Assembly: GCA_008933735.1 (NCBI GenBank)
Contig: WBUL01000004.1
Span: 186,001 to 250,000, forward strand
Origin: Anaerolineae bacterium
Lineage (GTDB): Bacteria > Chloroflexota > Anaerolineae > Aggregatilineales > J027
DNA length: 64,000 bases
Direction: 5' to 3'
Shown: positions 34,242 to 43,064 of the stretch, in pieces
Layout of the letters: every line of letters starts with the position of its first letter
How positions within the stretch are numbered: the first letter of the stretch is position 1
Position numbers and translations under genes: made by a program
The notes under the pieces: generated by a model
Seen by the model: only the letters and a program-made list of their open reading frames with translations
Told to the model about the DNA's origin: nothing
Databases searched by the model: none

Positions 34242-36644
34242 ATGCGTATCACAATTCCTGCTCATTATCGTCTGTCTCAAACCACGCCTTTTGTCCAGCT
34301 AACCGGACAGAACCAGGAAAATTTCGTGATTCAGGCCCTGGAACACGACCTGATTCGGGTACAGCACTGGCCGGACGGCACACCACGTCTTGACCGTACC
34401 TGGATGGTCGCTGGCAAAGAAGGGGATGTGCCGCGAGAAGGCCGGCAGCGTGAGGATTTATCTCCCTTTTCCCTGCCCGAATACCAGCTAAGATCAGAAG
34501 AAAACAGCCTTGAACTCGCCACAAAAAGTCTAAGACTGGTCGCCACTCTCGAAAACATGGCGCTTAGCTGGCAGACGGCTGATGGGCGCGAATTTGCGGC
34601 TGATCTGCTGACTCGTTCCTACCCTTATGATAAAGCTGGGCGGGCAGTATTTCATTATATGCAGCAGCGGGTTGATGAATATTATTATGGATTTGGGGAG
34701 CGTTCAGGTGCGCTGGTCAAAAATGGGCGGCGAATGCGAATGGTCAATGTGGATGCGATGGCCTATAACGCAGCAGCCAGCGACCCCCTTTATAAACATT
34801 ACCCGTTTTACATCACGTATATTCCCGGACTCGAAATTGCTTATGGCTTGTTTTACGACAATTTTTCCACTGTCACCTTTGACATGGGCAGTGAAATTGA
34901 TGCTTTCCATGGATACTATCGGTACTATCAGGCGGAAGATGGAGATATTGACTATTACCTGATTTATGGCCCATCTATTCCTGAGGTGGTACAGAAATTC
35001 ATCCGGTTGACAGGACAAACGCATCTGCCGCCGCGCTGGTCGCTGGGTTACCTGGCTTCGACGATGAGTTATACTGAAGCAGCGGATGCCCAGCAGCAGC
35101 TTGAAAACTTTATTACCCTTTGCGATCAGCATGATATTCCCTGTGATATGTTTCACATGTCGTCCGGCTACACAACAGATGAGCGCGGGACTCGCTATGT
35201 CTTCACCTGGAACAGGGATAAATTCCCTAACCCGCAGCAAATGTCAGAAAAATTTCATCAGGCGGGCATTCATCTGACCGCGAATGTAAAGCCTTATTTT
35301 CTGCAATCGCATCCGCTTTACAATGAACTTAAAAAAAGAAAAGGGTTCATCCAGGCTGCCGAGGCGGATGAACCAGAGATCGGGCGCTTCTGGAGCGGCG
35401 GTGCGTTTGAAAGCGGGCTAGGGGGATATGTTGATTTTACTAATCCAGCAGCTTATGAATGGTGGCAGCAGCAGTTAAAGCAGCAACTGCTGGAATACGG
35501 AATCGACGGCATCTGGAATGATAACAACGAATTTCAAATCTGGGATGATGCGGCTCGCTGCAATGGCTTCGGGAAAGAGATGCCGATGGGGGTAAGCCGC
35601 CCCATCCTTACCCTCTTAATGGTCAAAGCTGCCTATGAAATTCAGAAGTCTCATGCACCCGACGTGCGACCGTTTGTTCTCTCACGAGCGGGATGTCCGG
35701 GTATTCAGCGTTACGCTCAGAGCTGGTCAGGCGATAACCACACCAGTTGGGAGACCCTGCGTTATAACATCCCTATGGGATTAGGCATGAGTCTATCGGG
35801 ATTTTTTAACACCGGGCATGATGTGGGGGGGTTCGCCGGGCCCAAACCCTCACCGGAATTATTCGTTCGCTGGCTGCAAAACGGCATTTTCCACCCGCGT
35901 TTTACGATTCACTCCTGGAATGAGGATCGCAGTGTGAATGAGCCCTGGATGTACCCGGAAATGCTGCCGTTGGTGCGCGAAATTATGCAGTTCCGCTACC
36001 GCCTGATCCCGTATCTTTACACCCTTATTTTTGAAGCGGTGCGGCAAGGCATCCCCGTGATTCGCCCGATGGTTTACGCTTTCCCCGATGACCCGCACTG
36101 CTGGACCGAATCGTTCGATTTTATGCTCGGCGACCATTTGCTGGTAGCGTCTGTGTTGGAAGCAGGGGCACGCACGCGGGATGTCTATCTGCCAGGAGGC
36201 GGGGAATGGTGCGACTTTCATACTGGAAAGTGGTACCAGGGCGGAAATACGATTACGGTAGATGCCCCGCTGGACCGAATCCCGTTGTTTGTTCCTTCCG
36301 GCGGTATGATTCCGTTGGGCAAAGTTATGCGCCATGTAGGGGAACAGCCGGACGATTACCGTGAAGTGCTGCTTTTCCCCCGTACAGGACAGGGTCATTT
36401 GACCTTAATTGAAGATGACGGAATCAGCGTCAATGCAGCATTTACCGAGATCCACATGACCGTTTTGGGCGGGGAGCATGATATTACGCTGGATATGCGG
36501 GTCAGCGGCAGTTATTCCCTGCCTTATAAAAATCTCGTTTTTATTTTGCCACCCGGAGAAAAGCGCCCACTGAAAAGCCAGCACGTGCTGTCCGCCGACA
36601 TTGATTCTCTCGGACGGCAGGTCGTTTTGTGCAAGCTGCCTTAA
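34242..36644 (+). CDS. GH31 family alpha-glycosidase
   Basis: An 800-residue glycoside hydrolase family 31 enzyme with an N-terminal beta-sandwich domain (1-250), the catalytic barrel (about 265-600) and C-terminal beta domains. The nucleophile is Asp427 in GIWNDNNEF (family WxDMNE) and the acid/base is Asp498 in QSWSGDN. HDVGGFAG and FHPRFTIHSWN are also typical. It lacks a signal peptide, so it should act in the cytoplasm on imported alpha-glycosides. GH31 includes alpha-glucosidases, alpha-xylosidases and sulfoquinovosidases; I did not find the QQxRWY-like segment expected for a classical sulfoquinovosidase, so alpha-glucosidase is the conservative name. It lies just upstream of a sugar-catabolic operon but has its own transcription unit. 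Confidence 0.92.
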   Translation: MRITIPAHYRLSQTTPFVQLTGQNQENFVIQALEHDLIRVQHWPDGTPRLDRTWMVAGKEGDVPREGRQREDLSPFSLPEYQLRSEENSLELATKSLRLVATLENMALSWQTADGREFAADLLTRSYPYDKAGRAVFHYMQQRVDEYYYGFGERSGALVKNGRRMRMVNVDAMAYNAAASDPLYKHYPFYITYIPGLEIAYGLFYDNFSTVTFDMGSEIDAFHGYYRYYQAEDGDIDYYLIYGPSIPEVVQKFIRLTGQTHLPPRWSLGYLASTMSYTEAADAQQQLENFITLCDQHDIPCDMFHMSSGYTTDERGTRYVFTWNRDKFPNPQQMSEKFHQAGIHLTANVKPYFLQSHPLYNELKKRKGFIQAAEADEPEIGRFWSGGAFESGLGGYVDFTNPAAYEWWQQQLKQQLLEYGIDGIWNDNNEFQIWDDAARCNGFGKEMPMGVSRPILTLLMVKAAYEIQKSHAPDVRPFVLSRAGCPGIQRYAQSWSGDNHTSWETLRYNIPMGLGMSLSGFFNTGHDVGGFAGPKPSPELFVRWLQNGIFHPRFTIHSWNEDRSVNEPWMYPEMLPLVREIMQFRYRLIPYLYTLIFEAVRQGIPVIRPMVYAFPDDPHCWTESFDFMLGDHLLVASVLEAGARTRDVYLPGGGEWCDFHTGKWYQGGNTITVDAPLDRIPLFVPSGGMIPLGKVMRHVGEQPDDYREVLLFPRTGQGHLTLIEDDGISVNAAFTEIHMTVLGGEHDITLDMRVSGSYSLPYKNLVFILPPGEKRPLKSQHVLSADIDSLGRQVVLCKLP

Positions 36645-36669
36645 AATGTCCCCGTTTTTTTGGAATTTC

Positions 36670-36697
36670 TTGACAGGCAGCATCGGCGCGTTATAAT
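36670..36697 (+). promoter_or_regulatory. Consensus sigma-70 promoter
   Basis: TTGACA (36670-36675) and TATAAT (36692-36697), both perfect, with a 16-base spacer. Transcription would begin near 36704 and run into the terminator at 36751 before reaching the isomerase gene at 36842. Confidence 0.85.
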
Positions 36698-36750
36698 CTC
36701 CTCAAATTCTTATTCAAAAATAATTTGAATTATTATTACTAAAAATATGT

Positions 36751-36775
36751 GCAGCCCGAAATTGGGCTGCTTTTT
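36751..36775 (+). terminator. Intrinsic terminator between promoter and isomerase gene
   Basis: GCAGCCC (36751-36757), loop GAAATT, GGGCTGC (36764-36770), then TTTTT. It is a textbook Rho-independent terminator. It lies downstream of the consensus promoter at 36670 and upstream of the LacI-type palindrome, so it either ends GH31 transcripts or attenuates the operon, leaving a leader RNA of about 70 bases. A weaker inverted repeat (ATTCAAA 36712-36718, TTTGAAT 36724-36730) lies in the same leader. Confidence 0.85.
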
Positions 36776-36810
36776 GAAACAATCAGATAGGCGATGATTT
36801 TTGTGCCGTT

Positions 36811-36830
36811 TTAGTTAAGCGCTTAACTAA
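36811..36830 (+). promoter_or_regulatory. LacI-family operator, perfect 20-bp palindrome
   Basis: TTAGTTAAGC followed by its exact inverted copy GCTTAACTAA, with the centre AAGCGCTT that is characteristic of LacI/GalR operators. It ends 11 bases before the ATG of the isomerase gene and adjoins the ribosome-binding region, so a bound repressor would block elongation rather than the -35/-10 region at 36670. No LacI-family gene is in the window. Confidence 0.8.
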
Positions 36831-36841
36831 AGGGTTTCCTG

Positions 36842-38185
36842 ATGAGCAAAATGACAATCGGTTTTGTTCCCATTGCGCGACCGACTTTCGATGTTGAATT
36901 TGCTCAGAATATGACCAACCGGGCGCGGGCACGTCTGGCAGAAGCAGGCTTTGAACTCATTGAGACCGATGGGTTAGTGATGAGCCTGGAAGATGCTCAG
37001 GCTGCTGCCGCCGGCATAAGCGCCGAATCCCCTGACCTGCTCCTCGTTTTTCATGCCAGTTTTGCCGACAGCACCATGATGATGTGCCTCGCCGAATGGG
37101 TTGACTGCCCCTTGCTGATGTGGGCAGTTCCAGAAGAGCGCACTGGCGCCAGACTCCGTTTGAATTCATTGTGTGGGCTGAATCTGGCAGCGCACGCTTT
37201 AACTCGCAAAGGCTATCTTTATGATTACATTTATGCCCTGCCTGAAAGCGATGAAGCGATAGAAAAAATCAAGACAGTGGCGCTGGCAGCCTCTGCCGGT
37301 AAGAAACTTCAGGGAACACAGATCGGACGGCTTGGCGAAAATCCCACTGGTTTTGAAACATGCATCCCGAACTATGACCTGCTGAAAAATCGCCTGGGTG
37401 TGACGGTTGTCCAGTATGATTTAATGACTTTTATTGATCAGGTCGAGCAGCACCGCAGTTCCCCCGGTTCGTTTGTGGAAGTTGCTCATAAACTCGAAGC
37501 CCAGCTTGAAAATTATTCTGAACTTGACCAAACAGCAACCCATGGTACCTTAGCAACCTTCGTCACACTACGGGAGTTAGCCGCAAAAGACAAACTGAGC
37601 GGATTTGCGGTGCGCTGCTGGCCGGAATTTTTCACCGAAATGGGCTGTGCGGCCTGCGGCGCGATGTCGCTTATGAATCAGGATCAGATTCCCTGTGGCT
37701 GCGAAGCCGATGTCAACGGCACAATCACCCATCTGATTTTGCAGTGGGTGAGCGGAGAACCCGCCTTTAACAGCGACATTGTGGATTTTGACCTGGGAGA
37801 AAATACAGCGGTTTTATGGCACTGCGGGCAGGCGCCATTGTCGATGGCGGATCCCGCGCGTCCTGTGCGCGGGACGATTCACTCCAACCGCAAGCTGCCG
37901 CTACTGATGGAATTCACACTGAAACCAGGGCGTGTGACCTTAGCGCGTTTGAGCGAAACGGCTGGTGATTTTCGCCTGGTGATAGGTTCAGGGGAAATTA
38001 TCACCGCGCCACCCAGTTTTTCCGGGACTTCAGGTGTAATTCGATTTGACCGCCCGGCAAAGGACGTGCTAGATATTCTGATAAGAGAAGGTTTGGAGCA
38101 TCACGTCGCGCTGGCCTATGGGAATCATGTTTCTGTCTTAGAAACGCTTGCCCGCCAGCTTGATTTGCCCATTTTGTACTTGTAA
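36842..38185 (+). CDS. L-fucose/L-arabinose isomerase family protein (FucI/AraA-like)
   Basis: A 447-residue protein of the fucose/arabinose isomerase fold. The recognisable stretch is RCWPEFF ... CGCEADVNGTITHLIL (about residues 258-300), where the Glu and Asp normally bind the divalent metal, and the C-terminal EGLEHHVALAYG carries the likely metal His. The family interconverts aldoses and ketoses, usually unphosphorylated. This group also includes sulfoquinovose isomerases of the transaldolase pathway, to my recollection. It heads an operon with a sugar ABC importer, an FSA-type transaldolase and a GH4 glycosidase, so its substrate is probably the monosaccharide released by the glycosidases. 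Regulation looks double: terminator at 36751 and operator at 36811. Confidence 0.85.
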   Translation: MSKMTIGFVPIARPTFDVEFAQNMTNRARARLAEAGFELIETDGLVMSLEDAQAAAAGISAESPDLLLVFHASFADSTMMMCLAEWVDCPLLMWAVPEERTGARLRLNSLCGLNLAAHALTRKGYLYDYIYALPESDEAIEKIKTVALAASAGKKLQGTQIGRLGENPTGFETCIPNYDLLKNRLGVTVVQYDLMTFIDQVEQHRSSPGSFVEVAHKLEAQLENYSELDQTATHGTLATFVTLRELAAKDKLSGFAVRCWPEFFTEMGCAACGAMSLMNQDQIPCGCEADVNGTITHLILQWVSGEPAFNSDIVDFDLGENTAVLWHCGQAPLSMADPARPVRGTIHSNRKLPLLMEFTLKPGRVTLARLSETAGDFRLVIGSGEIITAPPSFSGTSGVIRFDRPAKDVLDILIREGLEHHVALAYGNHVSVLETLARQLDLPILYL

Positions 38186-38251
38186 GGAGGAATCTACAGA
38201 AAAACGCATATTTAGATCTCTAATCTGAAACTATTAAGGAGAGTCTTTACC

Positions 38252-39553
38252 ATGAAAATTCGCACGTTGATTGTTGTTACTTTGCTTCTGGTTCTGGCGC
38301 TGTCCGCAATGGGGCCAGCGCGTGCCCAGGATGTTGAACTCCGTATCCTCTGGTACAACGACGGGATTGAAGGCCAGATCATGCGCGATATGCTGGATCG
38401 TTACCAGGAAGCCAATCCCGGTGTGTCGGTTGTGCTGGATGAAGTTGCATTTGCGGACATCCACAACATTTTGCAGACTGCCGTCGAAGGCGGTGACGCT
38501 CCTGATATTGCTCGCATCACCCAGATTCCGCGCTTCCGTGACTACTATCTGGATATTACTCCTTATGTGGCTGACCCGGCATATTGGGAAAACAGCTTCT
38601 CACCCTTTGCCCAGGCTTCGATGCGGAAAGGACCAGATGACACCGGGATTTACGGACTGCTGAATCAATTCACGGTTTCGGCACCCTATATCAACGTGAC
38701 CCTGTTTGAACAGGCTGGCGTTGAACCTCTGGGCGAAGGCGCGACCTGGGAAGAATGGGTTGCAGCGGCAGAAGAAGTGCAAAGCGTGACGGGCGTCCCC
38801 TATGCGGTCGCAATTGACCGTTCCGCCCATCGGCTGGCTGGCCCGATGATTTCGATGGGTGCGGTTTTCTTCAATGAAGATGGCAGCATGACCATTGACA
38901 ACGAAGGTTTCCGGGCAGCGGTTAACATGCTCATTGACTGGCATGAACGCGGCATCACCCCACCCGATGTGTGGGTGGGTTCGGGTGACCAGTATGTAGC
39001 CGCCCGTGATTATTTCGTCAACGGGGAACTGGTCATGTATATGGCGGGAAGCTGGCTGATAAACGGCCTGGTTAACGACATCGGCGATACCTTTGATTGG
39101 GCAGCCGTGCCAAATCCGACGGGACCCGGCGGCAGTACCGGAATGCCTGGTGGTGCGGGTATGGTCGCATTAGCTGGCACAGACCATCCCGAAGAAGTCG
39201 GCAAACTGATGGACTGGCTGGCGCAGCCGGAACAGATGACTGAATGGTTTGCCCGCACGCTCTTCCTGCCGAGTCACCTGGCCCTGGTCGAGTCCGGTGT
39301 TGAATGGACGGGGAACGATCCTGCCAATCCGCCTGACCCGAAAGCTGTGGCGGCGCTGGATGTGTTTACCACAGAAATTGGAAAGCTGGCAGAAGAAGCC
39401 TACCGCTTGCAGTACAGCCCGTTGATCGATGCTTTTAATATCAATGCGCGTGACCGCATAGGGCAGGTGCTCGCGGGTGAACTCACCCTGGACGAAGCTA
39501 TTGCGCGTATCCAGGAAGCTGTGGATGAAGCCTTTGCTGCGTTGCAGCAGTAG
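38252..39553 (+). CDS. ABC sugar transporter substrate-binding protein
   Basis: A 433-residue extracellular solute-binding protein (family 1, MalE/UgpB type). It begins with a Sec signal (MKIRTLIVVTLLLVLALSAM, likely cleavage after PARA) and, unlike a lipoprotein, has no lipobox. The mature part shows LRILWYNDGIEGQIM and the GxxAMYMAGSWLING-like hinge region (YMAGSWLING). It delivers a sugar or oligosaccharide to the two permeases downstream. AAGGAGAG precedes the ATG. A strong terminator separates it from the permeases, which would raise its level relative to them. Confidence 0.92.
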   Translation: MKIRTLIVVTLLLVLALSAMGPARAQDVELRILWYNDGIEGQIMRDMLDRYQEANPGVSVVLDEVAFADIHNILQTAVEGGDAPDIARITQIPRFRDYYLDITPYVADPAYWENSFSPFAQASMRKGPDDTGIYGLLNQFTVSAPYINVTLFEQAGVEPLGEGATWEEWVAAAEEVQSVTGVPYAVAIDRSAHRLAGPMISMGAVFFNEDGSMTIDNEGFRAAVNMLIDWHERGITPPDVWVGSGDQYVAARDYFVNGELVMYMAGSWLINGLVNDIGDTFDWAAVPNPTGPGGSTGMPGGAGMVALAGTDHPEEVGKLMDWLAQPEQMTEWFARTLFLPSHLALVESGVEWTGNDPANPPDPKAVAALDVFTTEIGKLAEEAYRLQYSPLIDAFNINARDRIGQVLAGELTLDEAIARIQEAVDEAFAALQQ

Positions 39554-39575
39554 TTTATACAGTAGTTAATTCTAA

Positions 39576-39605
39576 AACAGGCTGTGCCTACAGCCTGTTT
39601 TTTTT
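39576..39605 (+). terminator. Intrinsic terminator between binding protein and permease genes
   Basis: AACAGGCTGT (39576-39585), loop GCCT, ACAGCCTGTT (39590-39599), then six further T residues to 39605. It is a strong terminator inside the operon, and partial read-through would make binding protein in excess over permeases. Confidence 0.88.
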
Positions 39606-39620
39606 AAAGGGGTTTTTTAG

Positions 39621-40754
39621 ATGAGTACAGAAGCCAAAGCACCTCCATCCAACATCCTGACGATGGCGCGGGATACGTTTCTGTATGAACTCGATTATCT
39701 GCTGCATCCTCTTCAGAAACTTAAGGGGTTTAACCGCTTCAGATATATGGTCATTCTGCCGTTTTTGACGGTATATCATATGGCCTATCTCCTCATCCTG
39801 GGCCTGTTGAGTATCATGGATCTTATCCTTTCGCCCATCCAGCGTGCCCTGGGAACAACCCGGATGGCTTACTTTTTTATTCTGCCGAATATGCTTGTTT
39901 TTGGGATATTTGTTCTTCTGCCGATGGTGTTAAATTTTTATATTGGATTCACCAGTGGGCAGTCTATCCGCGTGGAAAACCGTGACTGGGTCGGGACACA
40001 GAATCTTGAGCGATTGATGGACTGTGAGAACTTCACCGATCCCAACACCTGCCGGGAGGATTTTTTCTGGAACGGTGTGCGGAATACTGTTTTCTTTGTT
40101 AGCATCCAGGTCGCCTCGATGGTTATCCTGGCATTGTTCACAGCGATTTCGCTGAATGGGAAAATCCTGTTTCGTGGCTTCTTCCGCAGTGTCTTTTTTT
40201 ATCCTGTGCTGCTTTCGCCTGTTGTGGTTGCGCTCATCTGGAAATGGATGCTGGATGCCGAAAGTGGCATCATCAATTACTTTTTAGTACAGCTTGGCTT
40301 TGACCGGGTTAACTTTTTAATTGACCGCAACTGGGCGCGATTCTGGGTGATTGTGGTGTCGGATTGGGCGCAGATGGGTTTTTATACCCTGATTTTACTA
40401 GCGGGCTTGCAGTCGATTCCGGCTTCACTTTATGAGGCGGCAGAGATGGATGGGGCAAATGCCGTTTCCAAGTTCCGATATGTAACACTGCCCCTGCTTG
40501 TCCCGACCATGACTGTGGTGCTGGTGCTGGCATTGATCCGCGCCGTGCAGGTCTTTGACCAGGTCTTTGTGCTGACAGGTGGTGGCCCCGGTACCGCAAC
40601 CTTTTACATCGTGCAGTATATTTACCGCAACGGGTTCGGGATTACCCCGGCGCAGTACGGGTTGGCTTCAGCCGCCTCGCTGTTGTTGGCCTCGGTGCTG
40701 CTGCTCTTAACGCTCGGACAGTTGTGGCTGGCACGCCGCAACGATACCGTCTAG
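39621..40754 (+). CDS. ABC sugar transporter permease 1 (MalF/UgpA-like)
   Basis: A 377-residue membrane protein: a long cytoplasmic N-terminus, a first TM pair, then six TM helices in the core. The EAA loop reads SLYEAAEMDGANAVSKFRYV (EAA---G motif), which contacts the ATPase. PNMLVFGIFVLLPMV and QVFDQVFVLTGGGPG are characteristic of MalF/UgpA-type sugar permeases. GGGG lies eight bases before the ATG. It pairs with the permease at 40765. No ATPase gene is nearby, so a shared MsmK-like ATPase is expected. Confidence 0.93.
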   Translation: MSTEAKAPPSNILTMARDTFLYELDYLLHPLQKLKGFNRFRYMVILPFLTVYHMAYLLILGLLSIMDLILSPIQRALGTTRMAYFFILPNMLVFGIFVLLPMVLNFYIGFTSGQSIRVENRDWVGTQNLERLMDCENFTDPNTCREDFFWNGVRNTVFFVSIQVASMVILALFTAISLNGKILFRGFFRSVFFYPVLLSPVVVALIWKWMLDAESGIINYFLVQLGFDRVNFLIDRNWARFWVIVVSDWAQMGFYTLILLAGLQSIPASLYEAAEMDGANAVSKFRYVTLPLLVPTMTVVLVLALIRAVQVFDQVFVLTGGGPGTATFYIVQYIYRNGFGITPAQYGLASAASLLLASVLLLLTLGQLWLARRNDTV

Positions 40755-40764
40755 GAGGGTAAAC

Positions 40765-42372
40765 ATGGAAGCGTTTGGAGGTGTACCAACAGTTCAACCT
40801 GAAGGGGTGCGCGGCTTTTTGACCCGCCGTCGTGGTCATGGACGCCTGCATGTGACAGACATTGCCACCTATGCCTATCTTATTATTGGCACTGTTGTGA
40901 TGTTTGGGCCGGTGTTGTGGCTGGTCATGTCCTCATTCAAACCACGTTCACTGCTATTTGAGCCGAATCCGACCTTTTTGCCTTACCAGCAGGTTACGGT
41001 CAAAGTGGATGGCTATGATGAGCCGCTCAATCTGTATGACCTGACTTTTCGTGATGCGACCATCAACGGGGCAAAAATTACGCTGAGCAATATTCAAGCA
41101 ACCAATGGCGTTGTGCAGGGGATTGATACAGTATTACTTACACCCGCGCAGCAAGAAGCGTTGAATAGTCTGGGAACAGGTTCAGGAAGAGTCCCGGAAG
41201 GCATCGCCTCTGTAAGTATTGAGGACGGTAATTTGCTGGACGTAATTCGCGCTCAGCCGGAGCTGTCGATTGGCGCGGAACTGCTCGAATCAGTGAATTT
41301 GAGCGAGGTCGTGGCTGTTGAAGGGGATACTAAATATACGTTCCTCATGCCAACTAACGAGGCCTTTGCCGCCTTTTTCGCTGAATACGGTACAGCCATG
41401 TTGGAGGATCAGGAACTTCTCCGGACGATCTTGCTGCATCATGTTCTGCCAGACCGCTATCTGGTGGTCAATTTTTATCGCAGCATCAATACCTCTATTC
41501 CGACCCTGCTTCCGGACGACATGCTCCCGATAGCTCTGGAAACAGGCGAAACACGCCGCTTAGCGCAAATTGGTTCTCCAAAGGGCGCAGAATATACCAT
41601 GATTGACCCGGATAACCCAGAAGCGGGCACGATTTCTGTGTTTGCCTATGGCACAGCGGCAGGACTCAGCGTTATTTTTGAACCTGTTCGTGAGGTCAAA
41701 TTCAGCCTGGATAACTTCCGAGGTGGGGTCAAGGCATTTCCTTTCTGGCGCTACTTGCGAAATTCAATCATCGTAACCACAGCCGCGACTCTTGTTACGC
41801 TGATTATCAACAGCATGGCGGCCTTTGCCCTCAGCAAATACCGTTTTGCAGGGCGGGACATTGTATTCATTATCATCATCAGCACCCTCATGGTGCCCAT
41901 TTCGGTGATTCTGATTCCGGCGTTTCTGGTTATTTCGGAAGTGGGCTGGGTCAACAGCTTCTGGGGTGTTATTATCCCCGGAGCAGCAACCCCTACGGGC
42001 GTTTTTTTGCTGCGGCAGTACATGCTGACCATTCCCGATGAACTGCTGGATTCGGCTCGAATCGACGGTGCAACGGAATGGCGAATCTACTGGCAGATCA
42101 TTTTGCCATTAGCGCGTCCGGCGCTGGCAGTACTGGCGATTTTTTCTGTCATGTGGCGCTGGAATGACTTTCTCTGGCCGCTGATTGTGTTAAACCAGAA
42201 CGAACTGTTTACTTTGCAGGTCGGGCTGAACGCTTTCCAGGGGGCGCTGGATATTCAATGGCATTACATTCTGGCGATGACGGTGCTAACACTGCTGCCG
42301 ATTACGCTGGTGTTCGCCTTTTTGCAGCGTTATATCACCAGCGGCATCGCTACAACCGGGATGAAAGGTTAG
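40765..42372 (+). CDS. ABC sugar transporter permease 2 (MalG-like) with FAS1-like insertion
   Basis: A 535-residue permease; MalG-type proteins usually have about 280-300 residues. TM1 lies at about 33-57 and the core resumes at PFWRYLRNSIIVT (about 326 onward), with the EAA loop DELLDSARIDGATEWRIYWQI and the end of the protein like MalG (QWHYILAMTVLTLLPI). Between TM1 and TM2, in the first external loop, about 245 residues are inserted (66-312). This insert reads like a fasciclin domain in permuted order: ATNGVVQGIDTVLL (H2-like, 112-125) comes before YTFLMPTNEAFAAFF (H1-like, 191-205) and TILLHHVLPDRYL. AGGAGGG precedes the ATG. Confidence 0.92.
   Translation: MEAFGGVPTVQPEGVRGFLTRRRGHGRLHVTDIATYAYLIIGTVVMFGPVLWLVMSSFKPRSLLFEPNPTFLPYQQVTVKVDGYDEPLNLYDLTFRDATINGAKITLSNIQATNGVVQGIDTVLLTPAQQEALNSLGTGSGRVPEGIASVSIEDGNLLDVIRAQPELSIGAELLESVNLSEVVAVEGDTKYTFLMPTNEAFAAFFAEYGTAMLEDQELLRTILLHHVLPDRYLVVNFYRSINTSIPTLLPDDMLPIALETGETRRLAQIGSPKGAEYTMIDPDNPEAGTISVFAYGTAAGLSVIFEPVREVKFSLDNFRGGVKAFPFWRYLRNSIIVTTAATLVTLIINSMAAFALSKYRFAGRDIVFIIIISTLMVPISVILIPAFLVISEVGWVNSFWGVIIPGAATPTGVFLLRQYMLTIPDELLDSARIDGATEWRIYWQIILPLARPALAVLAIFSVMWRWNDFLWPLIVLNQNELFTLQVGLNAFQGALDIQWHYILAMTVLTLLPITLVFAFLQRYITSGIATTGMKG
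40960..41700 (+). other. FAS1-like domain inserted in a permease external loop
   Basis: Codons 66-312 of the permease. The usual C-terminal FAS1 segment (NGAKITLSNIQATNGVVQG, then IDTVLL) comes first and the usual N-terminal segment (YTFLMPTNEAF, LLHHVLPDRY) second, which is the order expected of a circularly permuted domain or of two half domains. The flanks match ordinary MalG sequence, LFEPNPTFLP before and FSLDNFRGG...PFWRYLRNS after, so the insert sits cleanly in the loop. Confidence 0.7.
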
Positions 42373-42379
42373 GATAGGT

Positions 42380-43054
42380 ATGAAATTTTTTATCGACAGT
42401 GCAAAGGTAGATGAAATCAGCTATGCACTGGAAAACTGGGATATTGACGGGGTGACTACCAATCCCCGTCATGTTCAGGTTTCTGGCAAACCCTTCCTGA
42501 AAGTGGTGCAGGAAGTTGGCAAGCTGGTTATGCAGGCAGGGATGGATAAAACCGTGTCTGTGCAGACCAACCCTCACAGACACGCCGATTTTCAGGCGAT
42601 TGTGGAGGAAGGGCTGCGGCTGGCGGACTTAAGCGAGAACTTTGTCATCAAAATGCCATGCACAGAGGCGGGTTTCCGGGCGTGCCGTGAGCTTACGGAA
42701 AAAGGGATCCGCTGCAATTTGACCCTTTGTTTTTCGGCTGTACAGGCGCTTCAGGCCATGCGAATGGGGGCTTTTTACGTGTCGCCGTTTATCGGCTGGA
42801 AGGAGGCTAATGGCGAAGAAATCCGTCAATTTATTGAAGAATGTGTCGCCATCCGGGATAACTACGACTATGGGACGGAAATCCTGGTGGCGGCGGTGCG
42901 GAATGGTCGCCAGATTGTGGACGCGGCGGTTTCCGCTGCGGATATTGTGACCGCCGGATTCGATGTTTACCAGACGGCATTCCAGCATCCTTATACTGTC
43001 GATGGGTTAGGCAAATTCCAGAGCTTCTGGGATCAGACGCCTTATGATGAGTAA
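42380..43054 (+). CDS. FSA/TalC-type transaldolase or aldolase
   Basis: A 224-residue (beta/alpha)8 class I aldolase of the fructose-6-phosphate aldolase/small transaldolase family. It begins MKFFIDSAKVDEI, the catalytic Schiff-base Lys lies in NFVIKMPCTEAG (about residue 90), and SPFIGWKEANGEE and GFDVYQTAFQHP are further family blocks. The usual TTNPS/T loop reads TTNPRHV, putting an Arg where a small residue is normal; such an Arg could bind an anionic substrate group. Together with the isomerase upstream, it would cleave a ketohexose derivative and pass the three-carbon unit to an acceptor. It shares an operon with the importer (7 bases after the permease stop). Confidence 0.88.
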   Translation: MKFFIDSAKVDEISYALENWDIDGVTTNPRHVQVSGKPFLKVVQEVGKLVMQAGMDKTVSVQTNPHRHADFQAIVEEGLRLADLSENFVIKMPCTEAGFRACRELTEKGIRCNLTLCFSAVQALQAMRMGAFYVSPFIGWKEANGEEIRQFIEECVAIRDNYDYGTEILVAAVRNGRQIVDAAVSAADIVTAGFDVYQTAFQHPYTVDGLGKFQSFWDQTPYDE

Positions 43055-43064
43055 GTGAGAACCT

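Noticed and set aside
34242-36644. GH31 gene as a classical sulfoquinovosidase
   Set aside because: It would fit the sulfoquinovose idea, but I could not find the RWY-type sulfonate-binding segment, and its transcription unit is separate from the operon.
38186-38251. Shine-Dalgarno-like AAGGAGGA right after the isomerase stop
   Set aside because: No start codon follows at proper distance; the binding-protein gene has its own AAGGAGAG nearer the ATG.
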